NCBI RefSeq assembly: GCF_003144535.1 | Contig: NZ_PHFJ01000010.1 | Location: 62,001-126,000 of the forward strand | DNA from: Proteus penneri | GTDB lineage: Bacteria > Pseudomonadota > Gammaproteobacteria > Enterobacterales > Enterobacteriaceae | DNA length: 64,000 bases | Direction: 5' to 3' | Part shown: positions 36,979 to 45,198 of the stretch, one piece after another | Layout of the letters: each line of letters opens with the position of its first letter | Position numbering within the stretch: the stretch's first letter is position 1 | Notes under the pieces: model-generated | What the model was told of the DNA's origin: nothing | The model's input: the letters and a program-made list of their open reading frames with translations, nothing else | Database searches by the model: none | Translations under genes and position numbers: made by a program

Positions 36979-37011
36979 AAAGAGCTGATATTAGAATAAA
37001 TATCAGCTCTT
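36979..37011. terminator. Bidirectional terminator between the T3SS and the TonB-receptor gene
   Basis: The stem AAGAGCTGATATT (36980-36992) pairs with AATATCAGCTCTT (36999-37011) over a six-base loop. On the minus strand it is followed by six T, a strong signal for the TonB-receptor gene ending at 37030; on the plus strand the T tail is poor. Confidence 0.82.
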
Positions 37012-37029
37012 ACATTGATAAAAAATAAT

Positions 37030-38991
37030 TTAGAATTTATATTCAACACCTAACCAGTAATTACGACCATCTTCCATATAACCTTGAGTATATTCATAAG
37101 ACTTATCAAAAAGATTATTTACAGAAGCATTAGCAGAAACACCATACCCAAAATCATAATCTAAACGGAGGTCTGTTTTTGCATAGCCTGCCAGTTTGTC
37201 ATTTTCATCAATGCGGTTATAGGTCCAACTTTGTGCTTCTTCCATAATGGTAAAGCGAATCTGTTCTACAGGAATAAATGCTATCCACATATAGGCTTTA
37301 TGTTTTGGTAAACCTTCAATGTGTGTTACTTGTTTCGGATCGCTATGGATATAGCTGTAATTTAAGCCAAGCTCTAACCAATCTGTCACATTACCTTTAG
37401 TCCCTAAATCTAAACCAATATAGTCAACACGCCCGCTATTTTGGTTTTGAAAGAATGCGTTGCCATTGCGATAAACGGTATGCGCCATAATTGCATCACT
37501 GACACGATTGTAGTAAACGCTAGTTTGATAACCCCATTTATCTGTAATGTGTCCTTCATAAGTTAAGTCGAAAGATAATGCGCGTTCAGGATCTAAATCT
37601 GGATTGATGATCCCTTTTGAGCCATCTTTGGGTTTTTCACTTGTGTAACGCTCTTTTTGTGTAGGGAAACGGCTACGATCAGATACAGAGAAACGTACAG
37701 CATCATCATTAGCTAATGAATATTTTGCCATCATTTCCCAGTTAAAGGCTGTTTGTTTGTTATCATCAGCGCCTTTGTCAGTCTCAACACTATCGCGCCA
37801 GTCATAGCTAATTGCACCCACTAAATCGAGATCATTAGTGGCAGCCCATTGATATTCTGTTGCTAAAGACCATGTTCTGTCTTTATAACGCATCCACTCA
37901 CCATTTTTCTCTTTTTGAGAACGGTGAACGTCATCTTTCCAGTGAGCAGCGAAAGAGAGCAGATCATTTTCACGCGTATCGATGCCTAATTGTAATGCGG
38001 CACCTGTGCTGTAGTCGTCATAGTGGCTATAGCTGACATCATCTTTTTTATTATTTTTAGGGTACATATAGAGCGTATTTTCAAACTTATCGTGGTATGC
38101 ACGACTTTGTAGATTAATACCATCGGTGATTTGTGTTATACCACTGTAGTAATAGCTTTCTTTATTGTAATCTGGCCATGCCCAATATTTATATTTACCT
38201 TTCGCATTAGGATCTGTATTCGGTGGGCTATTTTTTTCACCGTCTTGTTTTACATAAGTTAGGGTATATTCGTCAGAAGCGCGTGGCGTCCAACCCACTT
38301 TGATCATGCCACGTTTATCATCAGTTGCAGAGTTATCACGACGCCCATGAGTTCCTGCCGCTGCATTATTTTCATCAGCACCTGGGATTGGCGTGAAACG
38401 TTGCTTTAATTGGCTACCACTGATTTGAATAAAGCCTAAATCATTACGCGCACCTAAGCGTACACTCATATTGTGTGCATAATCAGCACCACGGGCAAAA
38501 CCTTGAGAATAAGCGATACTGCCTTCTAAGGGTTTTTTCGGTGTCGCGGTGGTGATATTAATTGCACCACCCATTAAGTTAGGGCCTTGCAGTAATGAGG
38601 TATAGCCTTTGTTGACTTCAATGCTTGCCAGATCGTTTGTGGTAAAGCGAGCCAAGTCTAAGTTGCCATCATAAGGAACATAAGTCGGGATACCATCAAA
38701 GAATACAGGTACTTGACGGCTATCAAAACCACGTATTTTAATGGTGTACTCATTACGGTTACCCGATTTTTGCATTACAACACCGGGTAATGTTGCAATG
38801 GCTTGCGCCGCATTGACCTTATTTTGTTCAAGCATTTGTTCTTGCGTTAATATATCTGGATTCGCTGCAATAGGACTACTCCAAACAGTTAATAAATCAG
38901 GAGTGGATTGCCCATAAGTGGTGTCAGCAAGTGCAATACTGGGTAATAGAGCAAGAGATAAACAGTAGCATAGAGGTTTTAATTTCATCAT
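37030..38991 (-). CDS. TonB-dependent outer-membrane receptor under ModE-type control
   Basis: A 653-residue receptor: signal peptide MMKLKPLCYCLSLALLPSIALA, TonB-box-like segment DLLTVWSS, plug domain (QAIATLPGVVMQKSGNR; IRGFDSRQVPVFFDGIP; LLQGPNLMGGAINITTA), then a 22-strand barrel ending in an aromatic-rich last strand (YWLGVEYKF). It imports a bulky or chelated ligand using TonB energy. The gene is its own transcription unit, with a ModE-type operator 18 bases before the start, and lies next to modD and a FecBCD-type transporter. The ligand is inferred to be a molybdate or tungstate complex; a siderophore cannot be excluded from sequence alone. Confidence 0.9.
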   Translation of the reverse strand: MMKLKPLCYCLSLALLPSIALADTTYGQSTPDLLTVWSSPIAANPDILTQEQMLEQNKVNAAQAIATLPGVVMQKSGNRNEYTIKIRGFDSRQVPVFFDGIPTYVPYDGNLDLARFTTNDLASIEVNKGYTSLLQGPNLMGGAINITTATPKKPLEGSIAYSQGFARGADYAHNMSVRLGARNDLGFIQISGSQLKQRFTPIPGADENNAAAGTHGRRDNSATDDKRGMIKVGWTPRASDEYTLTYVKQDGEKNSPPNTDPNAKGKYKYWAWPDYNKESYYYSGITQITDGINLQSRAYHDKFENTLYMYPKNNKKDDVSYSHYDDYSTGAALQLGIDTRENDLLSFAAHWKDDVHRSQKEKNGEWMRYKDRTWSLATEYQWAATNDLDLVGAISYDWRDSVETDKGADDNKQTAFNWEMMAKYSLANDDAVRFSVSDRSRFPTQKERYTSEKPKDGSKGIINPDLDPERALSFDLTYEGHITDKWGYQTSVYYNRVSDAIMAHTVYRNGNAFFQNQNSGRVDYIGLDLGTKGNVTDWLELGLNYSYIHSDPKQVTHIEGLPKHKAYMWIAFIPVEQIRFTIMEEAQSWTYNRIDENDKLAGYAKTDLRLDYDFGYGVSANASVNNLFDKSYEYTQGYMEDGRNYWLGVEYKF

Positions 38992-39008
38992 TCCAATCTC
39001 AGTTTATA

Positions 39009-39036
39009 ATCAATATATAATCTTTTATATAACGAT
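39009..39036 (-). promoter_or_regulatory. ModE-type operator upstream of the TonB receptor gene
   Basis: Two 11-base half-sites, ATCAATATATA (39009-39019) and TATATAACGAT (39026-39036), are inverted around a six-base spacer, as in the enterobacterial ModE consensus (ATCGNTATATA, N6, inverse). 9 of 11 positions agree between arms. It overlaps the expected promoter region 18 bases before the receptor start, so molybdate-loaded ModE should repress it. Confidence 0.8.
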
Positions 39037-39053
39037 ATGCGTAAAAATAAATG

Positions 39054-39090
39054 AATAAAAAGAGCGCTAACATCTGTTAGCACTCGGCTT
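39054..39090 (-). terminator. Terminator after the modD-to-binding-protein operon
   Basis: GAGCGCTAAC (39062-39071) pairs with GTTAGCACTC (39076-39085) with one mismatch and a four-base loop. Read on the minus strand it is followed by TTTTTATT, which suits the operon ending with modD at 39209. On the plus strand a T6 run also follows. Confidence 0.75.
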
Positions 39091-39208
39091 TTTTATAAAA
39101 TAAAGCAACAAATTCATATAAAAGAAGTTCAGCAAAGATGTTCCTCTATGCCACTACAACTATTTCCTTGTTATAACTTTTTTTACATTCAGTAGATGTT
39201 GTCTTTAT

Positions 39209-40057
39209 TTAATCTTTTGGATAAAGGCGAACTTTAATATCCGTCGGTGGAGCATAATAAGGCGCAGATGTCACCAGTAAGTTGATGCCTGTCTGTGCAT
39301 ATTTTTCAATTGTGTTTAAGTTAATACCACCAGCCAAGGAAAGATGGCAGTGAGGTGCAATGTGAGGCACTTCTTGTTGTAGCTGTGCGATATCTTCAAT
39401 AGAGAACTTATCGAGCTGTAAAATATCAGGCTGTGCCTTTAACGCCTCTCTTGCTTGTTCAATATCATCAGCTTCTACAACAATGCATTTTTCAGGTGCC
39501 GCTTGGCGTAGCTGCTTAACATGTTGCGCCCAATTATTAGGCTCTGACAAAAATCGACGATGGTTAGCAAAGAGCAAAATAGTTTCTGAGCAACCTTGGC
39601 GATGAATGACACCACCGCCCGCCAGTACGGCTTGGGTCGCGAGTAATTTAGTATTAGGGATATTTTTACGTGTACACGCAATTTGCCCTTTAGGTTGATA
39701 GCGGTGATAAATATCTAGCATTCTTGCCATATAATCACTCACGCCACAACTCCACTCAAGAACGTTTTGTACCACTTTCCAGCCTTGATGTAGTGCATCA
39801 GCACGGCCTTCAGCCATAATTAAGCAATCACCTGCATTAGCAAAATCGCCATCTTGTTGATGTGCGATGACTACTAATCCTAATTTTTCCAATAAGCGAC
39901 AACCTAGAGTGATCCCACTGACGCAACCTGCTTCACGGCGTGTAAAAGTCATTGTGCCTAGTTGGTTACCAATATTCAGAGCTCGGCTGGTGAGATCGCC
40001 ATATTGGATATCTTCCATCAACAAATTATCAAGAAAGGCATCAGGATAATAAATCAT
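39209..40057 (-). CDS. modD: ModD, quinolinate-phosphoribosyltransferase-like protein of molybdate-type transport loci
   Basis: A 282-residue member of the NadC fold (type II phosphoribosyltransferase) but of the ModD subfamily: start with PDAFLDNLLMEDIQYGDLTSR, ACTRKNIPNTKLLATQAVLAGGG in place of the NadC TRKT-PGLR core, and the glycine loop LSLAGGINLNTIEKYAQTG. NadC proper would stand with nadA or nadB; this gene is last in a metal-uptake operon and overlaps the methyltransferase gene by four bases. ModD activity is not established. It may make or modify a small ligand connected with oxyanion uptake. Confidence 0.88.
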   Translation of the reverse strand: MIYYPDAFLDNLLMEDIQYGDLTSRALNIGNQLGTMTFTRREAGCVSGITLGCRLLEKLGLVVIAHQQDGDFANAGDCLIMAEGRADALHQGWKVVQNVLEWSCGVSDYMARMLDIYHRYQPKGQIACTRKNIPNTKLLATQAVLAGGGVIHRQGCSETILLFANHRRFLSEPNNWAQHVKQLRQAAPEKCIVVEADDIEQAREALKAQPDILQLDKFSIEDIAQLQQEVPHIAPHCHLSLAGGINLNTIEKYAQTGINLLVTSAPYYAPPTDIKVRLYPKD

Positions 40058-40878
40058 AGAGTTAGCTCACTTTCAGGAACAACATCCCAAGAAACCATTG
40101 CCCAATCACGAGTTGGCGAAATCAATGAAGCACCTTTTTCAATGCTTTCATGATAGTAATTTGTTAGGCGTATAATTTCGTCTTCACTTAAAGGCCCTAC
40201 GGAGAAGTTGATGCCTTCAATAAATTGCTCAAGGCTATTGAAATTACTCTGACAATTACGGCTACGAATGTAATCCACTTTAGGGTGAATACCCATTTGG
40301 TTTAGCATATTCACAGCATAAATGTACGTTGGAAGCGTAGGAACCTCACGACCCAATAAGCGAATAATGCGTTGATCAACAAAGGTTGGTGAAACAGTAT
40401 GAGTGGTATAAACACGTAATTTCGCTTGGCGATTAAGTTTGATTAATGCAGCTTTTAAATCCATCACTAAAGTTGAACGTGAAGCGACGGCGATATCACA
40501 ACGAGGAAGCTCATCCCAGCTATCTTCCCATGAACACGTTATAAATTCTGCGTGGTTGATGCCTGCTTGTTCGGCTCTGCGTTTAGCGACCGCTAACATT
40601 CCTGTACTGTAATCAATGCCAATTATTTTTTTGAATTTATCTGCAACATGAATACTGATAGAGCCAGGACCACAACCTACATCTAATAGGGTTTCAGCAC
40701 CGGTAAAATCCATCATTTCACGGAATTTTATTAAATAGGGATCGTTAGGATTGGCACAGGTTTCTGCCATTTTTTCAGCACGTTTATCCCAATGCTCTGG
40801 CTCTTTTTTGGTTCTTTCAGCCTGTACCATGTGGTTTTTATAAAGTTCAGCAAAATCCGTGGTTTCAATTGTGTTCAT
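40054..40878 (-). CDS. Class I SAM-dependent methyltransferase of the ModE-linked transport operon
   Basis: A 274-residue methyltransferase with motif I LLDVGCGPGSISIHVAD, acidic residue after strand 2 (IIGIDYSTGML), and motif IV-like CDIAVASRSTLVMDL. The frame opens at 40953 but ATG 40878 gives the usual start (MNTIETTDFAELYKNHM) and a 14-base overlap with the ATPase gene. Small-molecule methyltransferases are placed with modD and a FecBCD-type transporter in several gamma-proteobacteria as far as I know; the substrate is unknown. A role in making or recycling a metal ligand is an inference. Confidence 0.85.
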   Translation of the reverse strand: MNTIETTDFAELYKNHMVQAERTKKEPEHWDKRAEKMAETCANPNDPYLIKFREMMDFTGAETLLDVGCGPGSISIHVADKFKKIIGIDYSTGMLAVAKRRAEQAGINHAEFITCSWEDSWDELPRCDIAVASRSTLVMDLKAALIKLNRQAKLRVYTTHTVSPTFVDQRIIRLLGREVPTLPTYIYAVNMLNQMGIHPKVDYIRSRNCQSNFNSLEQFIEGINFSVGPLSEDEIIRLTNYYHESIEKGASLISPTRDWAMVSWDVVPESELTL

Positions 40879-41659
40879 ATTCTTGCCTATGGTCATTTTT
40901 ATTATCAGAGTAAGCGTGAAAATGCGCCTGAATATCTGTTGGTTGTACACCATAAAGGTGCGCTAAATTGTCGGGTGTCAGCAAAATGTCAGGCCTATCT
41001 TGCAAAACGGGCACATGAGGTGTCAGTAAAATGACATCATCTGCCAAAGAAGCGGCATGTTGAGGGTGATGTGTAGACATAAAAACACTGATCCCTAATG
41101 CTTTTAATGCCTTAACTTGGGTAAGCAATTTGATTTGATTACCAAAATCAAGGCTTGCTGCGGGTTCATCCATAATCAACAATTTGGGTTGTTGCACTAA
41201 AGCGCGTGCAATTAATACCATCTGTTTTTCACCGCCACTTAAGGTATCAAAAGTTCGGTGAGCAAGATGAGAAAGCGAGAGCATTTCTAAGGTTTCCATT
41301 GCCATCGTTTTATCTTGTGAGCTAGGCATCGAAAAAAAGGAGAGATGCGCACCTCGCCCCATGACAACCATATCAATAACATTGAAAGAAAAGGGGATAT
41401 GTGTTGCTTGAGGAACATACGCCACGACTTTGGCAAGTTCTGTTGGTGACCACTCACTTAGTGTTTTACCCGCAATATTAATCTCACCATCAATACAAGG
41501 TATCAAACCTAATAACGTGCGCATTAATGTCGTTTTTCCACAACCATTGGCACCTAATAAGCAAATTATTTGCCCTTGTTCGATACGAAAGGAGAGATCT
41601 TTAATTAAGGATTTACCTTTGTAACCAATGGAAAGTCGATTGGCATTAGCAATGATCAT
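40865..41659 (-). CDS. ABC transporter ATP-binding protein, FecE/BtuD/MolC type
   Basis: A 264-residue ATPase: Walker A LLGANGCGKTTLMRTLLG, Q-loop VAYVPQATHIPF, signature LSGGEKQMVLIARAL, Walker B LLIMDEPAASLDFG and switch histidine STHHPQHAA. It belongs to the family that energises uptake of iron complexes, cobalamin or, in MolBCA, molybdate and tungstate. It overlaps the permease gene by one base. Together with the ModE operator upstream of the operon, a molybdate or tungstate role is preferred over iron. Confidence 0.93.
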   Translation of the reverse strand: MIIANANRLSIGYKGKSLIKDLSFRIEQGQIICLLGANGCGKTTLMRTLLGLIPCIDGEINIAGKTLSEWSPTELAKVVAYVPQATHIPFSFNVIDMVVMGRGAHLSFFSMPSSQDKTMAMETLEMLSLSHLAHRTFDTLSGGEKQMVLIARALVQQPKLLIMDEPAASLDFGNQIKLLTQVKALKALGISVFMSTHHPQHAASLADDVILLTPHVPVLQDRPDILLTPDNLAHLYGVQPTDIQAHFHAYSDNKNDHRQEYEHN

Positions 41660-42654
41660 CAGCCTTTCCTCGTTCTAAGTAACAACATTAAGAAGAATGG
41701 CGCACCAATGGCAGAGGTTAAAATACCTAATGGAAGTTCAATATTGGCAATCGTGCGGGCTAATGTATCAGTGATTAATAACATAATAGCGCCAACAAGC
41801 AAGGAAACAGGCAGTTGCTGGCTAAAGTTAGCACCCACTAACAACCTTGCAATATGAGGCACAATTAAACCTAACCAACCAATAATACCCGCAATAGAAA
41901 CTGCACTTGCGGTGATTAATGTCGCAGACAAAATAAAGATAAGCCGTGTGACCTCGACATTTAAACCTAATGCTCGGGCTTCTTCATCAGATAAACTGAG
42001 TATATTCATACGCCAACGCAGTAAAATTAACGGAATAAAACCCACTAACATTAAAGGCGCAACAGAAATGAGATCAGAAGCTGTAATGGTCGAAAGCCCA
42101 CCTAAGAGCCAAAAGGTAATTGAAGGCAATTGAGTATAAGGATCGGCGAGAATTTTCATTAATGAGATTGCGGAGCCACATAGTGCACTGATAGCAATAC
42201 CGACTAATACAAGCGAAAGCACTGGATCATGTTGTTTCGCAAGTCTCGCAATAAAGTAGACTAGAGCAACCGTTGCTAAACCACCCGCAAAAGCGAAAAG
42301 TTGAATCGACAACATTGATTGCCCAAGAAAAATACCTAAAACTGCGCCGACACCAGCACCGGACGAAACACCAAGAATATCAGGTGATACTAAAGGGTTA
42401 CGAAACATGCCTTGATAAGCCGCACCTGCGATCGCCAATCCTCCACCAATTAAGATTGCCGCCAGAACGCGAGGAAATCTTATTTGCCAAAAGACAGTTT
42501 CAGTTCGACTGTATTCTACATTGCCGGTTAATTTATTACCCACTAGCGTCCACAGCTCATTGGTAGTAAGTGAATACTTACCACTTGTGATCGCAATTAA
42601 CGCGACAATGGAAAATAACGCCAAAAGAAGTGTGATGCGTGCCGATTGACTCAT
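41659..42654 (-). CDS. ABC transporter permease, FecCD/BtuC/MolB family
   Basis: A 331-residue permease with about ten helices and the FecCD hallmarks RFPRVLAAILIGGGLAIAGAAYQ, NPLVSPDILGVSSGAGVGAVLG and GLIVPHIARLLVG (the coupling region). The frame is open up to 42825, but ATG 42654 is the true start: it overlaps the binding-protein stop in ATGA and begins just before the first helix (MSQSARITLLLALFSIVALI). It forms a dimer with two ATPase subunits in the inner membrane. Confidence 0.94.
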   Translation of the reverse strand: MSQSARITLLLALFSIVALIAITSGKYSLTTNELWTLVGNKLTGNVEYSRTETVFWQIRFPRVLAAILIGGGLAIAGAAYQGMFRNPLVSPDILGVSSGAGVGAVLGIFLGQSMLSIQLFAFAGGLATVALVYFIARLAKQHDPVLSLVLVGIAISALCGSAISLMKILADPYTQLPSITFWLLGGLSTITASDLISVAPLMLVGFIPLILLRWRMNILSLSDEEARALGLNVEVTRLIFILSATLITASAVSIAGIIGWLGLIVPHIARLLVGANFSQQLPVSLLVGAIMLLITDTLARTIANIELPLGILTSAIGAPFFLMLLLRTRKG

Positions 42655-43682
42655 GAATACCCCAGCAATTGCTGACATTGCTCCGCACTTAATTGCGTAT
42701 GGTAAAAATGAGCAAAGTAATTTTGCAGATCGCGAACCGCTTGTTTTTCGATTCGAGGATCGAAATGGCCCTGTAGGCGGCGCATTCCCATTAAACGGTT
42801 GATACCCGGAGGGCCATCTAACCAACCAAATGGTAAACCTTTAAACAGTAATACTTTGTTGTTTTTAACGGCTTGAATGCTTTTCCATACAGAGTCTTGC
42901 ATTATTTGCTGATAGGCGTTTTCATCTTGTGTGATGATAATTTCAGGGTTCCACATTAACAGTTGTTCTGGTGATACATCCGTTAACCCGGTGAAATCAG
43001 GAACATCGACGACATTTTCAAAACCTAATGCCTCAATGGCTTCTGTATGAATTGAGTGCCTTGCACCCGTTTGTAATCCTTTTGCACCACGAGCAAGATA
43101 AAAACGCGGGTGCGCTTTTTGTTCAGAAGCAAATAGGGCTGCATCATTAAGGTATTGCTCTGCAATTAGCGCTAATGTTTCTGCTCTTTCTGTAACACCT
43201 AATAAAGCGCCTGTTTGACGTAACTGAGCTGGGCTGTCTTTTAATGTGCCATCAATTAACACATAAGGCACACCCGTTTGATCGGAAACACGTTTCGCTA
43301 ATGAGCGATAGGTTTCATCTACATTACCACTATCAATAATGATATCGGGCTCTAACATCAGTAAAGTTTCTAAAGAGAGGGTACTTCCTCGTCCTGACAA
43401 ACGTCCTAAACGGGGTAATTTACGCGATTCATCTGAAAATAAAGAACTTTTTTCTAAATTAAGTGAGGAAAAACCTAATAGTTTTTCAGGGGCTAATGCG
43501 AGTAACAATTGATCAGTAGGCGGTCCCGCACTGATCACGCGATGGATCGCGGTTGATGCTGGAACATGGCCAAATTGTGCTGCAATACGCGAGGTTATTG
43601 CGGCTCTTACCGAATGTGGAAGCGCTGATAATGTCGCAATGGTTGTGAGGTAAGTTAGAAATTGTCGTCTACAGATTGCCAT
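42651..43682 (-). CDS. Periplasmic metal-complex binding protein with Tat-type signal, FecB/MolA-like
   Basis: A 343-residue cluster A-II (PF01497-type) binding protein. The signal MAICRRQFLTYLTTIATLSA has twin arginines R5-R6 followed by x-Phe-Leu, which fits the Tat motif, with cleavage after SVRA. The two lobes are linked by a long helix (about 145-165), with family landmarks RVISAGPPTDQLLLALAPEK, LMLEPDIIIDSG, LLMWNPEIIITQD and LPFGWLDGPPGINRL. It is first in the operon, and a ModE-type operator lies 32 bases upstream. Tat export would mean it folds before transport, perhaps with a bound cofactor or ligand. Confidence 0.9.
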   Translation of the reverse strand: MAICRRQFLTYLTTIATLSALPHSVRAAITSRIAAQFGHVPASTAIHRVISAGPPTDQLLLALAPEKLLGFSSLNLEKSSLFSDESRKLPRLGRLSGRGSTLSLETLLMLEPDIIIDSGNVDETYRSLAKRVSDQTGVPYVLIDGTLKDSPAQLRQTGALLGVTERAETLALIAEQYLNDAALFASEQKAHPRFYLARGAKGLQTGARHSIHTEAIEALGFENVVDVPDFTGLTDVSPEQLLMWNPEIIITQDENAYQQIMQDSVWKSIQAVKNNKVLLFKGLPFGWLDGPPGINRLMGMRRLQGHFDPRIEKQAVRDLQNYFAHFYHTQLSAEQCQQLLGYS

Positions 43683-43713
43683 AAGTTCACACTTTTTATT
43701 GTTTTACGTTGGT

Positions 43714-43741
43714 ATCGTTATTTCATTTATTATATAGCGAT
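43714..43741 (-). promoter_or_regulatory. ModE-type operator upstream of the binding-protein operon
   Basis: Half-sites ATCGTTATTTC (43714-43724) and TATATAGCGAT (43731-43741) are inverted around six bases (ATTTAT). The right arm matches the ModE half-site fully and the left matches ATCGTTAT. Spacing is identical to the operator before the TonB receptor, so both units probably respond to the same regulator. Confidence 0.8.
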
Positions 43742-43913
43742 GAATACTATATTTCCTTTGGCTTAAGTCAAGGGATCATCAGTCAAAATCAAATCTAGGC
43801 ACACATCTGAAAAACTTTATTCGAAATAGTGTATAACCTAAGGCTATAATCAGTGTTCTTGGAAAATTAAAGCGCGTATTAATACGAATGTTTTTGGATA
43901 GTTGCGATATAAA

Positions 43914-44909
43914 ATGAAGAAAAAACGCCCCTCATTACAGGATGTAGCTTCACGTGTTGGTGTCACCAAAATGACGGTTAGTCGTTTTTTGCGTAACCCA
44001 GAACAGGTCTCTGAAGCTTTACGAGAAAAAATTGCGCGCGAGTTAGATAGTCTTAATTATATTCCTAATCGTGCTCCTGATATTTTATCTAATTCTACCA
44101 GTCATGCGATTGGGGTATTACTACCTTCTTTAACTAACCAAGTTTTTGCTGAAGTTATTCGTGGTATTGAATCAGTGACCGATAAATACGGTTATCAAAC
44201 CATGTTAGCGCACTACGGATATCGTGCTGAAAAAGAAGAAGAACGCCTACTTTCATTGCTCTCTTATAATATTGATGGACTTATTCTTGCAGAAAGAACA
44301 CACACGCCAAAAACAATAAAAATGCTAGAAACAGCAGGGATCCCTGTGGTGGAAATCATGGATAGTGTTTCACCTTGTTTTGACTCTGCTGTGGGCTTAG
44401 ACAACATTGAAGCATCACAACAGATGGTCAGTGAAATGATCAAGCGTGGCTGTAAGCGTGTTATTTATCTTGGAGCAAGACAGGATGAACGTACTCTCAT
44501 GCGTTTAAAAGGCTATGAAAGTGCAATGCAAAATGCAGGCTTACCTATTGGTAATGTGATGACGCCAAAAAGCTCATCTTACTCATTAGGGGCTGAATTA
44601 TTACATGCAGCACGTAAACAATATCCTGATTTAGACGGACTTTATTGTACCAATGATGATATCGCTATTGGTGCTGTTTTTGAGTGCCAACGTTTAGGAA
44701 TTTCAGTGCCTAATGATATCGCCATCTCAGGTTTTCACGGACATGACGTAGGGCAAGTAATGACGCCTCGTCTGGCGAGTATCTTGACTCCCCGTGATGA
44801 AATGGGGCAACAAGCTGCTGATTTATTGCTTAAACGAATGAAAGGTAAAATTGCTCGAGGACAAGTTATTGATGTTGGTTTTCGCATTATTACAGGTGAA
44901 AGCATATAA
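43914..44909 (+). CDS. gntR: Gluconate operon repressor GntR
   Basis: A 331-residue LacI-family repressor closely following E. coli GntR: MKKKRPSLQDVASRVGVTKM, TVSRFLRNPEQVS in the helix-turn-helix, the hinge helix YIPNRAPDILSNSTS, then a gluconate-binding core (GVLLPSLTNQVFAEVIRGIE; CTNDDIAIGA; GFHGHDVGQVMTPRLASI). The frame begins at 43902 but ATG 43914 gives the conserved N-terminus. It is followed by a terminator and then gntKU, with a GntR operator at 45131-45159. Confidence 0.97.
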   Translation: MKKKRPSLQDVASRVGVTKMTVSRFLRNPEQVSEALREKIARELDSLNYIPNRAPDILSNSTSHAIGVLLPSLTNQVFAEVIRGIESVTDKYGYQTMLAHYGYRAEKEEERLLSLLSYNIDGLILAERTHTPKTIKMLETAGIPVVEIMDSVSPCFDSAVGLDNIEASQQMVSEMIKRGCKRVIYLGARQDERTLMRLKGYESAMQNAGLPIGNVMTPKSSSYSLGAELLHAARKQYPDLDGLYCTNDDIAIGAVFECQRLGISVPNDIAISGFHGHDVGQVMTPRLASILTPRDEMGQQAADLLLKRMKGKIARGQVIDVGFRIITGESI

Positions 44910-44949
44910 TAATTTAACTTATTGATAATATTCACATTTATCATTTAAT

Positions 44950-44990
44950 AACCCTATTGTTATGAAATAATTAACAGTAGGGTTTTTTAT
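44950..44990 (+). terminator. Intrinsic terminator after gntR
   Basis: AACCCTATTGTTA (44950-44962) pairs with TAACAGTAGGGTT (44972-44984) with a single G-T pair, and T tail follows. It separates gntR from gntKU. Confidence 0.85.
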
Positions 44991-45062
44991 TGAGCCTTAA
45001 ATAAATATCGAGTTACTTCTCCAATATTTTGTTGTCAGTATGTAGATCATCTTACTTTCATT

Positions 45063-45078
45063 TGCGAGTCGCCTCACA
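45063..45078 (+). promoter_or_regulatory. CRP-cAMP-like site upstream of gntKU
   Basis: TGCGA (45063-45067), six bases, then TCACA (45074-45078) differs from the CRP consensus TGTGA-N6-TCACA at one position, and ATTT follows. It lies about 60 bases upstream of the GntR operator, an arrangement like that of E. coli gntKU, which is activated by CRP. A weak promoter may lie at 45093-45121 (TTGATT, 17 bases, CTTATC). Confidence 0.6.
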
Positions 45079-45130
45079 TTTTCACTTCTTAGTTGATTTT
45101 CGTTGTTGTATTTACCTTATCACTTCGGAT

Positions 45131-45159
45131 ATGTTACCCGTAACAGTTACGGGTAACAT
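45131..45159 (+). promoter_or_regulatory. GntR operator upstream of gntK
   Basis: A long perfect palindrome: ATGTTACCCGTAAC (45131-45144) and GTTACGGGTAACAT (45146-45159) around one central base. It closely matches the E. coli GntR operators ATGTTACC-N4-GGTAACAT. It lies 40 bases before gntK and would block the promoter until gluconate binds GntR. Confidence 0.92.
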
Positions 45160-45198
45160 TACAAAAAAGACTTAATATCTGCCTTAAAGGAGCATTCT

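Noticed and set aside
39209-40057. NadC (quinolinate phosphoribosyltransferase of NAD synthesis)
   Set aside because: Core motif differs, no nad genes nearby, and the operon is transport with ModE operators.
42655-42825. 57-residue extension of the permease frame
   Set aside because: It is basic and Ser/Pro-rich, lies inside the binding-protein gene, and ATG 42654 overlaps that stop in ATGA as expected for coupling.
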